33,244 bases of DNA from positions 1-33,244 of the forward strand of contig CANRNF010000031.1 in NCBI GenBank assembly GCA_947631865.1, in the 5' to 3' direction. This document shows positions 27,242 through 33,244 of the stretch, in pieces. The position numbers and the translations under genes are program-made. Each line of letters opens with the position of its first letter. Position 1 is the first letter of the stretch. The notes below the pieces were generated by a model. It made no database searches. It was not told the origin of the DNA and saw only the letters and a list, made by a program, of their open reading frames with translations. The stretch is from an uncultured Oscillospiraceae bacterium (lineage in GTDB: Bacteria > Bacillota > Clostridia > Oscillospirales > Oscillospiraceae).

Positions 27242-28563
27242 AAAAAGTCACCACCCGCGCTTTCGCCGTGCTGCTCTTGGTGGCGCTCACCCTGGCCGGC
27301 ACCGGCGTGTTCATCTACCGCCTGGCCGTGGACGGGGGCGACTGGGCCACCTTCTACGCCAACCAGAGCATCTACTCCGAGGGCGTTTTGAACCGGGGCT
27401 CCGTCGCGGACCGGAACGGCCTTGTGCTGGCCACGGCCAGCGACGAGGGCTTCCACTACGCCGACAGCCCTGATATCCGCAAGGCCTGCCTGCACGCCGT
27501 GGGCGACCTGGGAGGCAACATAGGCACCAGCATCCTGTCCATGTACCGGGCGGATTTCGTAAACTATTCCTTCTTCACCGGCACCACCGCCGAGGCGGCC
27601 AGCATGAAGCTGACCCTGGACGCGGACGTGTGCGCCGCGGCCTACAACGCCATTGCCGGGAAGAAGGGCACGGTGCTGGTCTATAATTACCGTACGGGAG
27701 AGATCATCTGCATGGTCTCCACACCCACCTGGGACCCGGAATACGGCATCGACTTTGACGCAAACAGCGAGGCATATGAGGGCGCGTTCATCAACCGGGC
27801 CCTCAGCTCCACCTTCACGCCAGGGTCCGTGTTCAAGCTGGTGACATTGGCGGCGGCGCTGGAGAACATCCCGGACATATGGCAGCAGACATTTTACTGC
27901 GACGGGGACACCATCATCGGCGGCCAGCGGGTGAAGTGCTCCGGCGTGCACGGCACCATCACTGTGGAGCAGGCCCTGGCCCACTCCTGCAACTGCGCCT
28001 TCGGCGAGATCGCCGCCCAGCTGGGCAGCGCTCTCATCAGCCAGTACGCGGAGAAGTACGGCCTCACCTCCTCCCATATGCTCAACGGCAAGATACCCAC
28101 CGCCGCGGGCAGCGTGCCCGCCGGGCGCGGAGAGATAGGCGACGCGGCCTGGGAGGGCATCGGCCAGTATGAGGACCTGATCAATCCCTATGCCTTCCTG
28201 CGGTTCATCGGCGCCATCGCCAACGGCGGCGTGTGCGTGGAGCCCACCATTCTCTACGGCGAGAGCGCCGGCACCACCCAGCTCATGGACCCCAACACCG
28301 CCCAGACCCTTTCCGAGATGATGGGCTACAACGTGCAGTATGAGTACGGCGCCGGTACATATCCCGGCCTTGAGATGCACGCCAAGACCGGCACCGCCGA
28401 GACCTACGGCGGCACCCACGCCTGGTTCGCCGGCTTCATCACCAATGCCAACGCCCCCTATGCCTTCGTGGTCATGGCGGAGCGGGCCGGCGGCGGCTAC
28501 TACGTGGCCTCCCCCATCGCCAACGCCACGCTGCAGAAAGCGGTGCAAAAGGCGAATGGCTAA
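27238..28563 (+). CDS. Class B penicillin-binding protein (transpeptidase)
   Basis: 441 residues, ATG 27238 overlapping the SEDS stop (ATGA). One N-terminal membrane helix (FAVLLLVALTLAGTGVFIY) is followed by a short linker and RGSVADRNGLVLA. The transpeptidase domain has SVFK at 197-200 (catalytic Ser197), SCN at 250-252 and KTG at 383-385. Compared with PBP2/PBP3 types the dimerisation part is very short, as in the small PbpA-like proteins paired with SEDS genes. It cross-links the glycan strands made by the fused SEDS partner. The pair resembles the elongation or sporulation SEDS-PBP sets. Confidence 0.93.
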   Translation: MKKVTTRAFAVLLLVALTLAGTGVFIYRLAVDGGDWATFYANQSIYSEGVLNRGSVADRNGLVLATASDEGFHYADSPDIRKACLHAVGDLGGNIGTSILSMYRADFVNYSFFTGTTAEAASMKLTLDADVCAAAYNAIAGKKGTVLVYNYRTGEIICMVSTPTWDPEYGIDFDANSEAYEGAFINRALSSTFTPGSVFKLVTLAAALENIPDIWQQTFYCDGDTIIGGQRVKCSGVHGTITVEQALAHSCNCAFGEIAAQLGSALISQYAEKYGLTSSHMLNGKIPTAAGSVPAGRGEIGDAAWEGIGQYEDLINPYAFLRFIGAIANGGVCVEPTILYGESAGTTQLMDPNTAQTLSEMMGYNVQYEYGAGTYPGLEMHAKTGTAETYGGTHAWFAGFITNANAPYAFVVMAERAGGGYYVASPIANATLQKAVQKANG

Positions 28564-28578
28564 GGCCTCCCTATGCCA

Positions 28579-28790
28579 GGCCGACGCCCGGCGGGAGCCG
28601 GCAGTGTGCCGGATGCGGTTGGTGAGCAACGCGAACTTTAGCAGCAGGCATACTGTCGGGCCCGTCCGGGCAAAACCTACCTGGTCCCAGGGCGGCTGAG
28701 CCCGACAGGGCCCCTCCCGCTAAAGTTCACTTCGTTCACCGAGCGCGTGCGGGGCACTGCCGGTTCTCACCGCCCGTCGGGTTGGCGGCC
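28579..28790. repeat. Two diverged inverted copies of an intergenic repeat
   Basis: Left arm 28579-28661 and the reverse complement of 28700-28790 are recognisably alike. Both carry CCGGCAGTG, then a GC-rich stretch, GGTGA, GAACTTTAGC and CTGTCGGGC in the same order, with many substitutions. The two could pair into one long imperfect hairpin. No gene is present. This looks like a repetitive extragenic element or the ends of a small non-autonomous element. Confidence 0.6.
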
Positions 28791-28818
28791 CCCATAATCT
28801 TACAAGGAATCACACCTC

Positions 28819-30687
28819 ATGATCGATATATCCCTGCACAACGTAAAAAAGAGCTTTGGCGGCGTGGAGATCCTCCGCGGCGTCAGCTTTGACATTCAAT
28901 CCGGCGAGCGGGTGGCCCTTCTTGGCCCCAACGGCGCGGGCAAGACCACCCTCCTGCGCATCCTCACCGGAGCCTTGGAGCCCGACGAGGGGGAAGTGGT
29001 GCTGGCCGCCGGCAAGCGCATCGGCCTCATCAGCCAGATACCCGTCTACCCCGAGGGGTATACCACCGAGGACGTGCTCCGCTCCGCCGTGCGCCACCTG
29101 GACGACATCCGGGAGCAGATGACCGCCCTGGAGACGGCCATGGCCACGGACGATTCCCCGGCGACACTGGCCAAATACGACCGCCTGGCGGCGGAATTCG
29201 ACCGCTTGGGTGGCTATGACGCGGACTTTGAGCGGGACAGGGTGGCGAACGGCCTGGACCTCTCCCCCGCCATGCGGGAGCAGCTTTTTGAGAGCCTCTC
29301 CGGCGGAGAGAAGACCCGCGTGAACCTGGCCCGGCTCCTTTTGGAGGACACAGATATACTCCTTCTGGACGAGCCCACCAACCACTTAGACCTTAAGAGC
29401 ACCCAGTGGCTGGAGGGGTTTCTCGCCAAGTTCAAGGGCACCGTCCTCACCGTCAGCCATGACCGATGGTTTCTGGACAACATCGCCCAGCGCACCATCG
29501 AACTGGACAACGGCGTATGCCAGTTCTACGCGGGCAACTATAGCTTCTACATTGAGGAAAAGCAGCGCCGGTATCAGGAGCTGCGCCGGCAGTATGAGAA
29601 GAGCCAGCGGGAGATCGCCCACCTGGAGGAGGCGGCCAAAAACCTGCGCCTGTGGGCGTTTCTGGGCAATGACAAGCTCTACAAGCGGGCCTTCTCCATG
29701 GAAAAGCGCATCGCGAAACTGCAGACGGCCCCCAAGCCCACCCAGGCGAAAAAGCTCTCCGTCCGGTTCAGGGAGCGTGACTTCTTCGGCGACGAGGTGC
29801 TGGTGGCCCAGGACCTGGGCAAGGCCTACGGCGAAAAGCTTCTCTTTGAGCATCTGGACCTTCTCATCCGCCCCGGCGAGCGGGTGGCCGTCATGGGCGA
29901 CAACGGCAGCGGCAAATCCACCCTGGTGAAGATCATTCTGGGCGAGGTGACCCCAGATGCAGGCTATACCCGCCTGGGCCCCGCCATCCGGGCGGCCTAT
30001 CTGCCCCAGCAGGTGACCTTCGCCCACCCCGAGCGGACGCTGGTGGACACCCTCATCTACGACGACAAGGCCCAGCCCCAGGACGCCCGGGACCGCCTGG
30101 CCGCCTTCAACTTCACCGGCGAGGACGTGTTCAAGACCGTGGGCAGCCTCTCCGGCGGCGAGCAGAGCAGGCTGAGGCTGTGCATGCTCATGAAATCGGA
30201 CATCAACTTCCTCATCCTGGACGAGCCCACCAACCACCTAGATATCGCCAGCCGCGAGTGGATAGAGCAGGCCCTGGACGACTACGGCGGCACGCTTCTG
30301 TTCGTAAGCCACGACCGATGGTTCACGGACCGGTTCGCCACAAGGGTGTGGGAGCTAAAAAGCGGCGTACTCACGGACTTTCCCGGGGGCTACACGGAGT
30401 ACGAGGCCTATAAGGCCCGGCAGGCGGAGCTCACCCAGATCGCCAAGCACCATGAGCCCAAGGCGAAGGCCCAACGTCCCCCGCGGGAGAAGGACCCGGC
30501 CAAGCGCCTGGCCAAGGTGGAGCGGGAGATCGAAAAGCTGGAAGCCGCCCTCGCGGACATATCCGCCCGGGAGGAGGCCGCCGCCACCGATTACCAGAAG
30601 CTGATGGAGCTGTCCGAGGAGCGCGCGGCCGTGCAGACACAGCTGGACGGCCTTTATGAAGAATGGGAGGCACTGGCGGAGGGATGA
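28819..30687 (+). CDS. ABC-F family ATPase
   Basis: 622 residues, ATG 28819 with AAGGAATC upstream. Two ABC domains lack membrane parts. The first has Walker A GPNGAGKTT (36-44), LSGGEKTRVNLARLLL and LLLDEPTNHLDLKST. The second has GDNGSGKST, LSGGEQSRLRLCMLM and FLILDEPTNHLDIASR. A charged linker (YIEEKQRRYQELRRQYEKSQREI) lies between them. The C-terminal coiled-coil (AKVEREIEKLEAALADISAREE) is typical of Uup/YdiF-like members. ABC-F proteins act on ribosomes in translation or antibiotic protection; no resistance signature can be claimed from the linker alone. It overlaps the next gene. Confidence 0.93.
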   Translation: MIDISLHNVKKSFGGVEILRGVSFDIQSGERVALLGPNGAGKTTLLRILTGALEPDEGEVVLAAGKRIGLISQIPVYPEGYTTEDVLRSAVRHLDDIREQMTALETAMATDDSPATLAKYDRLAAEFDRLGGYDADFERDRVANGLDLSPAMREQLFESLSGGEKTRVNLARLLLEDTDILLLDEPTNHLDLKSTQWLEGFLAKFKGTVLTVSHDRWFLDNIAQRTIELDNGVCQFYAGNYSFYIEEKQRRYQELRRQYEKSQREIAHLEEAAKNLRLWAFLGNDKLYKRAFSMEKRIAKLQTAPKPTQAKKLSVRFRERDFFGDEVLVAQDLGKAYGEKLLFEHLDLLIRPGERVAVMGDNGSGKSTLVKIILGEVTPDAGYTRLGPAIRAAYLPQQVTFAHPERTLVDTLIYDDKAQPQDARDRLAAFNFTGEDVFKTVGSLSGGEQSRLRLCMLMKSDINFLILDEPTNHLDIASREWIEQALDDYGGTLLFVSHDRWFTDRFATRVWELKSGVLTDFPGGYTEYEAYKARQAELTQIAKHHEPKAKAQRPPREKDPAKRLAKVEREIEKLEAALADISAREEAAATDYQKLMELSEERAAVQTQLDGLYEEWEALAEG

Positions 30688-31427
30688 AGAAAGTACTTTT
30701 TACAGGCTCCGGCCTGCTTATCATCGCAGCGGCGGTATTCGAATTCGCTCTGGTGGGCTACCGGGTGACGGCGGTGCTGCTCTTGGCGGGCGCGGCGGTG
30801 TTTGCCATATTCGGCTTCCTTTCCGGGAAGACTACCAAGGGCGCCAAGGCCGCCCGCATAGCTCTGGCCGCCTTTCTCGTCGCCGGCTGCGGCTGCTTTC
30901 TGGCGGCGGAGATACCGGTGCTGGCCGACTGTCACTCCGACGCGGACACGTCCGCGCCCTGGCTCATCGTCTGCGGCAACCAATTCAAGGGCAGCAAACC
31001 CTCCCGGGTCATGGAGGACCGGCTGGAATCGGCGCTTGTCTGGATGAATGAAAACCCCGATCCCGCCGTGATCCTTGCCGGCGGCCAGGGGCCCGACGAG
31101 GATCTCTCCGAGGCTCAGGCCATGTTCGATTGGCTCACGGCCCGGGGCGTGGACCCGGCCCGGCTCATTCTGGAGGACCAGTCCACCGACAGCTATGAGA
31201 ACATCGTAAACTCCCTGGCCCTCATCCGGGCCCGGGAGCCGGACTTTGACGGCCGGGTGGCCATTCTCTCCAGCGAGTTCCACCTGCACCGGCTAGGCTA
31301 TATCGCCGAACACCTGGGCTGCAAGCCGGTGTTGGTGGCCGCCAAGACAAGCATCTTCCCCCTGTTCGTCAACTACGCCGTCCGGGAGGCTTTCGCCATG
31401 TGGAAGTACTGGGTCTTCGGAATGTGA
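30684..31427 (+). CDS. YdcF/SanA-like (DUF218) membrane protein
   Basis: 247 residues from ATG 30684, overlapping the ABC-F stop (ATGA). Two or three N-terminal membrane helices (residues 5-75) are followed by the DUF218 domain. Its features are WLIVCGNQFKGSKPSRVMEDRLESALVWM, PAVILAGGQGPDEDLSEAQAMFDWL, ARLILEDQSTDSYENIVNSLALI, and ILSSEFHLHRLGYIA. The family fits a Rossmann-like hydrolase fold on the membrane, linked in E. coli to envelope tasks (SanA, YdcF, ElyC). The substrate is unknown. Confidence 0.86.
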   Translation: MKKVLFTGSGLLIIAAAVFEFALVGYRVTAVLLLAGAAVFAIFGFLSGKTTKGAKAARIALAAFLVAGCGCFLAAEIPVLADCHSDADTSAPWLIVCGNQFKGSKPSRVMEDRLESALVWMNENPDPAVILAGGQGPDEDLSEAQAMFDWLTARGVDPARLILEDQSTDSYENIVNSLALIRAREPDFDGRVAILSSEFHLHRLGYIAEHLGCKPVLVAAKTSIFPLFVNYAVREAFAMWKYWVFGM

Positions 31428-31442
31428 CAAGGAGGTTTATCT

Positions 31443-32630
31443 ATGCTCACTCTGGACATGATATGGGACGCCCAGTCGGCCCTGCGGGGCATCGCCCGGC
31501 GCACGCCCCTGGAAAACGCCCCGCGCATCGGGAAAAACCTCTACATCAAGGCGGAAAACCTGCAGCTCACGGGCTCTTTTAAGCTCCGGGGCGGCTACAA
31601 CAAGATACGCTCCCTGGCCCCGGAGGAGGCCGCCCGGGGCGTCATCGCCTGCTCCGCCGGCAACCATGCCCAGGGCATCGCCCTGTCCGCGGCGAAGCTG
31701 GGCATCCGGGCCATCATATGCATGCCCGCCGGCGCCCCCATCAGCAAGGTGGAGGCCACCCGCAGCTACGGCGCGGAGGTGGTGCTGGTGCCGGGCATAT
31801 ACGACGACACCGCCCGGGAGGCGGCGCGCCTGGCGGAGGAGAACGGCTATACCTTCGCCCACCCCTTCGACGACGCCTGTGTCATCGCGGGGCAGGGCAC
31901 CATCGGCCTGGAGATATTGGAGCAGCTGCCCGCCGTGGAGCAGATCGTCTGCCCCATCGGCGGGGGCGGGCTCATCTCCGGCATCGCTTTCGCCGTGAAG
32001 AGCCTGAAGCCCTCCTGCCAGATCGTGGGCGTCCAGGCCGCCCAGGTGGGCTCCATGTACGAGTCCGTCCGCATGGGCAAGATCGTCACCGTCCCGGATA
32101 GGGACACCATCGCCGACGGCATCCACGTTCTCACCCCCGGCAAACTCACCTTCGACCTGTGCCGGGAATATGTGGACGACATCGTCACCGTGAACGAGGA
32201 CGAGATATGCGCCGCCATGCTCTCCCTCATGGAGAACCAGAAGACCGTCTCCGAGGGGGCCGGTGCCGCCTCCGTGGCCGCCTGCATGTTCGGGAAGGTG
32301 GACATGGCTAAAAAGACCGTGTGCGTGGTGTCCGGCGGCAACGTGGACGTGACCACCCTCTCCCGGGTTATCACCAAGGGCCTTGTCAAATCCGGCCGCA
32401 TCGTGGAGCTGTCCGTAGAGGTGGCCGACAAGCCCGGCAGCCTAATTGATCTCTTGCAGATCGTGTCCCAGACCGGGGCCAACGTGGTACGCATCCACCA
32501 CGCCCGGGAGGACGAGCACGCCGCCGTGGGTACCTGCACCGTCACCATGGTCCTGGAGACCCGGGACGCTGAGCACGTGGCCCACATCAAAAAGTCCCTT
32601 CTGGGCAAGGGCTATCCCCTCTTAAACTAA
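31443..32630 (+). CDS. ilvA: Threonine ammonia-lyase (threonine dehydratase)
   Basis: 395 residues, ATG 31443 behind AAGGAGG. It is a fold-type II PLP enzyme. Lys47 lies in SFKLRGGYN, SAGNHAQG at 71-78, and the phosphate loop GGGG at 173-176 (PIGGGGLISG). SGGNVDVT occurs near residue 300. The C-terminus has an ACT domain (VELSVEVADKPGSLIDLLQIVSQTGANVVRIHHAR), as in TdcB/IlvA-short forms. It converts L-threonine to 2-oxobutanoate and ammonia, entering isoleucine synthesis or fermentation. The ridA gene follows 18 bases later, in one transcription unit. Confidence 0.93.
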   Translation: MLTLDMIWDAQSALRGIARRTPLENAPRIGKNLYIKAENLQLTGSFKLRGGYNKIRSLAPEEAARGVIACSAGNHAQGIALSAAKLGIRAIICMPAGAPISKVEATRSYGAEVVLVPGIYDDTAREAARLAEENGYTFAHPFDDACVIAGQGTIGLEILEQLPAVEQIVCPIGGGGLISGIAFAVKSLKPSCQIVGVQAAQVGSMYESVRMGKIVTVPDRDTIADGIHVLTPGKLTFDLCREYVDDIVTVNEDEICAAMLSLMENQKTVSEGAGAASVAACMFGKVDMAKKTVCVVSGGNVDVTTLSRVITKGLVKSGRIVELSVEVADKPGSLIDLLQIVSQTGANVVRIHHAREDEHAAVGTCTVTMVLETRDAEHVAHIKKSLLGKGYPLLN

Positions 32631-32648
32631 AGAAAGGAACTGACTGAC

Positions 32649-33029
32649 ATGCTGGAAAAGACCTATACACCCGACGCCCCCGAGGCCATCGGCCCCTACT
32701 CCCAGGCCATCAAAGCCAACGGTTTCCTCTTCGCCTCCGGCCAGGTCCCCCTCATGCCCGGCACCGGTGAGGTGGTGGGCGCCGCCATCGAGGAACAGAC
32801 CCATCGGGCCTGCCAAAACATCGCCGCCATTTTGAAGGCCAACGGCCTTGACTTTGAGGACGTGGTGAAGACCACCTGCTTTCTCGCCGACATGGCCGAC
32901 TTCGCCGCCTTCAACGGCGTGTACGCCCAGTACTTCACCGGCAAGCCCGCCCGCTCCTGCGTGGCGGTAAAGGAGCTGCCCAAGAAGGTGCTGTGCGAGA
33001 TCGAGATCGTCGCCGCATTGCATCAATAA
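32649..33029 (+). CDS. ridA: RidA family enamine/imine deaminase
   Basis: 126 residues, ATG 32649 (AAAGGAAC upstream). The family pattern is complete: APEAIGPYSQAIKANGFLFASGQVPL with Tyr17, EEQTHRACQNIAAILKANG, VVKTTCFLADMADFAAFNGVYAQYF, and RSCVAVKELPKKVLCEIEIVA with Arg102 and Glu117. These are the residues that hold the carboxylate and water in RidA. It hydrolyses the 2-aminoacrylate and iminobutanoate intermediates made by PLP dehydratases, so its position after the threonine ammonia-lyase is meaningful. A strong terminator follows. Confidence 0.95.
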   Translation: MLEKTYTPDAPEAIGPYSQAIKANGFLFASGQVPLMPGTGEVVGAAIEEQTHRACQNIAAILKANGLDFEDVVKTTCFLADMADFAAFNGVYAQYFTGKPARSCVAVKELPKKVLCEIEIVAALHQ

Positions 33030-33042
33030 GTTGACATAATAC

Positions 33043-33078
33043 ATCACCGCCCGGCGTATCGCCGGGCGGTGATTTTTT
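33043..33078 (+). terminator. Strong intrinsic terminator after ridA
   Basis: ATCACCGCCCGGCG (33043-33056) pairs perfectly with CGCCGGGCGGTGAT (33060-33073) around TAT, then TTTTT. It separates the ilvA-ridA operon from the converging minus-strand gene. Confidence 0.93.
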
Positions 33079-33085
33079 GCGGTTT

Positions 33086-33244
33086 TCAGTTGAAGCGCAG
33101 CTCGTTCAGGTCGCAGGAGACAGAGACGGTGAAGGGCGTGCCGCCGTCGGTGGTCAGGGCGAGACAGGACCCATACTCCCCGTCCTGTATCACGTCCCGC
33201 GGGGCGTCCCGCAGGCCCAGCCGGTCCGCGAACATCCACAGCAT
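33086..33244 (-). CDS. 3' end of an unidentified gene (partial)
   Basis: A 53-codon frame enters from the right edge and ends at TGA 33086-33088. The visible protein contains FADRLGLRDAPRDVIQD, then LTTDGGTPFTVSVSCDLNELRFN. It has chromosomal GC-rich codon use. The first codon at the edge is ATG by chance or by start; the gene probably continues rightwards. No family can be assigned. Confidence 0.45.
   Translation of the reverse strand: MLWMFADRLGLRDAPRDVIQDGEYGSCLALTTDGGTPFTVSVSCDLNELRFN

Noticed and set aside
25931-28629. Long minus-strand frames under the SEDS-FHA and PBP genes
   Set aside because: They lie opposite to strongly supported genes, lack start signals and have Gly/His/Arg-rich shadow composition.

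Overview
The window holds two different kinds of DNA. Bases 1 to about 21,119 are the right-hand part of an integrated temperate siphovirus-type prophage of moderate GC. From 21,120 to the end is GC-rich chromosome of a Gram-positive Clostridia-type host, probably a gut Oscillospiraceae relative. That host call is an inference from the gene set (SEDS-FHA/PBP pair, NusG domain II protein next to a Gx transporter), strong AGGAGG-type ribosome binding sites, frequent TTG/GTG starts and high GC. No rRNA or species marker is present.

Prophage layout, read from the tRNA end leftwards. A tyrosine integrase (+) abuts the 3' end of a host tRNA-Thr(CGU), the presumed attachment site. Next come a membrane-anchored DUF4429/DUF5067 cargo gene and a CI-type repressor (both +). 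A control region has face-to-face promoters and inverted repeats. From there almost everything is on the minus strand: a Cro-like HTH, an excisionase-like HTH, a string of tiny proteins (several with one membrane helix), and a RAMP/Cas7-like protein flanked by two low-complexity tracts. A recombination/replication block follows (Gp157, a probable annealing protein, NinB-like, HTH, HNH, Lar-like zinc finger, SSB, DUF6291, methyltransferase). After it come a tRNA-Thr(UGU) with a large structured RNA region, a damaged cytosine-methyltransferase-like gene, and packaging and head genes (TerS, TerL, portal, MuF/gp7, gp10-like, GP20 scaffold, major capsid). Tail, lysis and the other attachment site lie beyond base 1.

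Chromosomal part: radC (-), a RodA-type SEDS gene (+), a DUF975 membrane protein, a Gx transporter and a NusG-II protein (-). Overlapping divergent promoters then lead to an FHA-SEDS fusion with its partner class B PBP (+). After a diverged inverted-repeat element come an ABC-F ATPase, a YdcF-like protein, threonine ammonia-lyase and RidA (+), a strong terminator, and the end of an unknown minus-strand gene. RidA clears the reactive enamine/imine made by the ammonia-lyase, so those two adjacent genes form one function.

Most interesting leads: (1) a stand-alone phage protein with RAMP-superfamily signatures set between two tracts of degenerate five-base periodic sequence; (2) a roughly 390-nt highly structured RNA region with two T-loop-like hairpins directly behind a phage tRNA-Thr; (3) a complete promoter-to-terminator small RNA unit on the plus strand inside the minus-strand early operon; (4) hairpin structure and a terminator upstream of the GP20 scaffold gene; (5) a methyltransferase gene with a compensated internal deletion.
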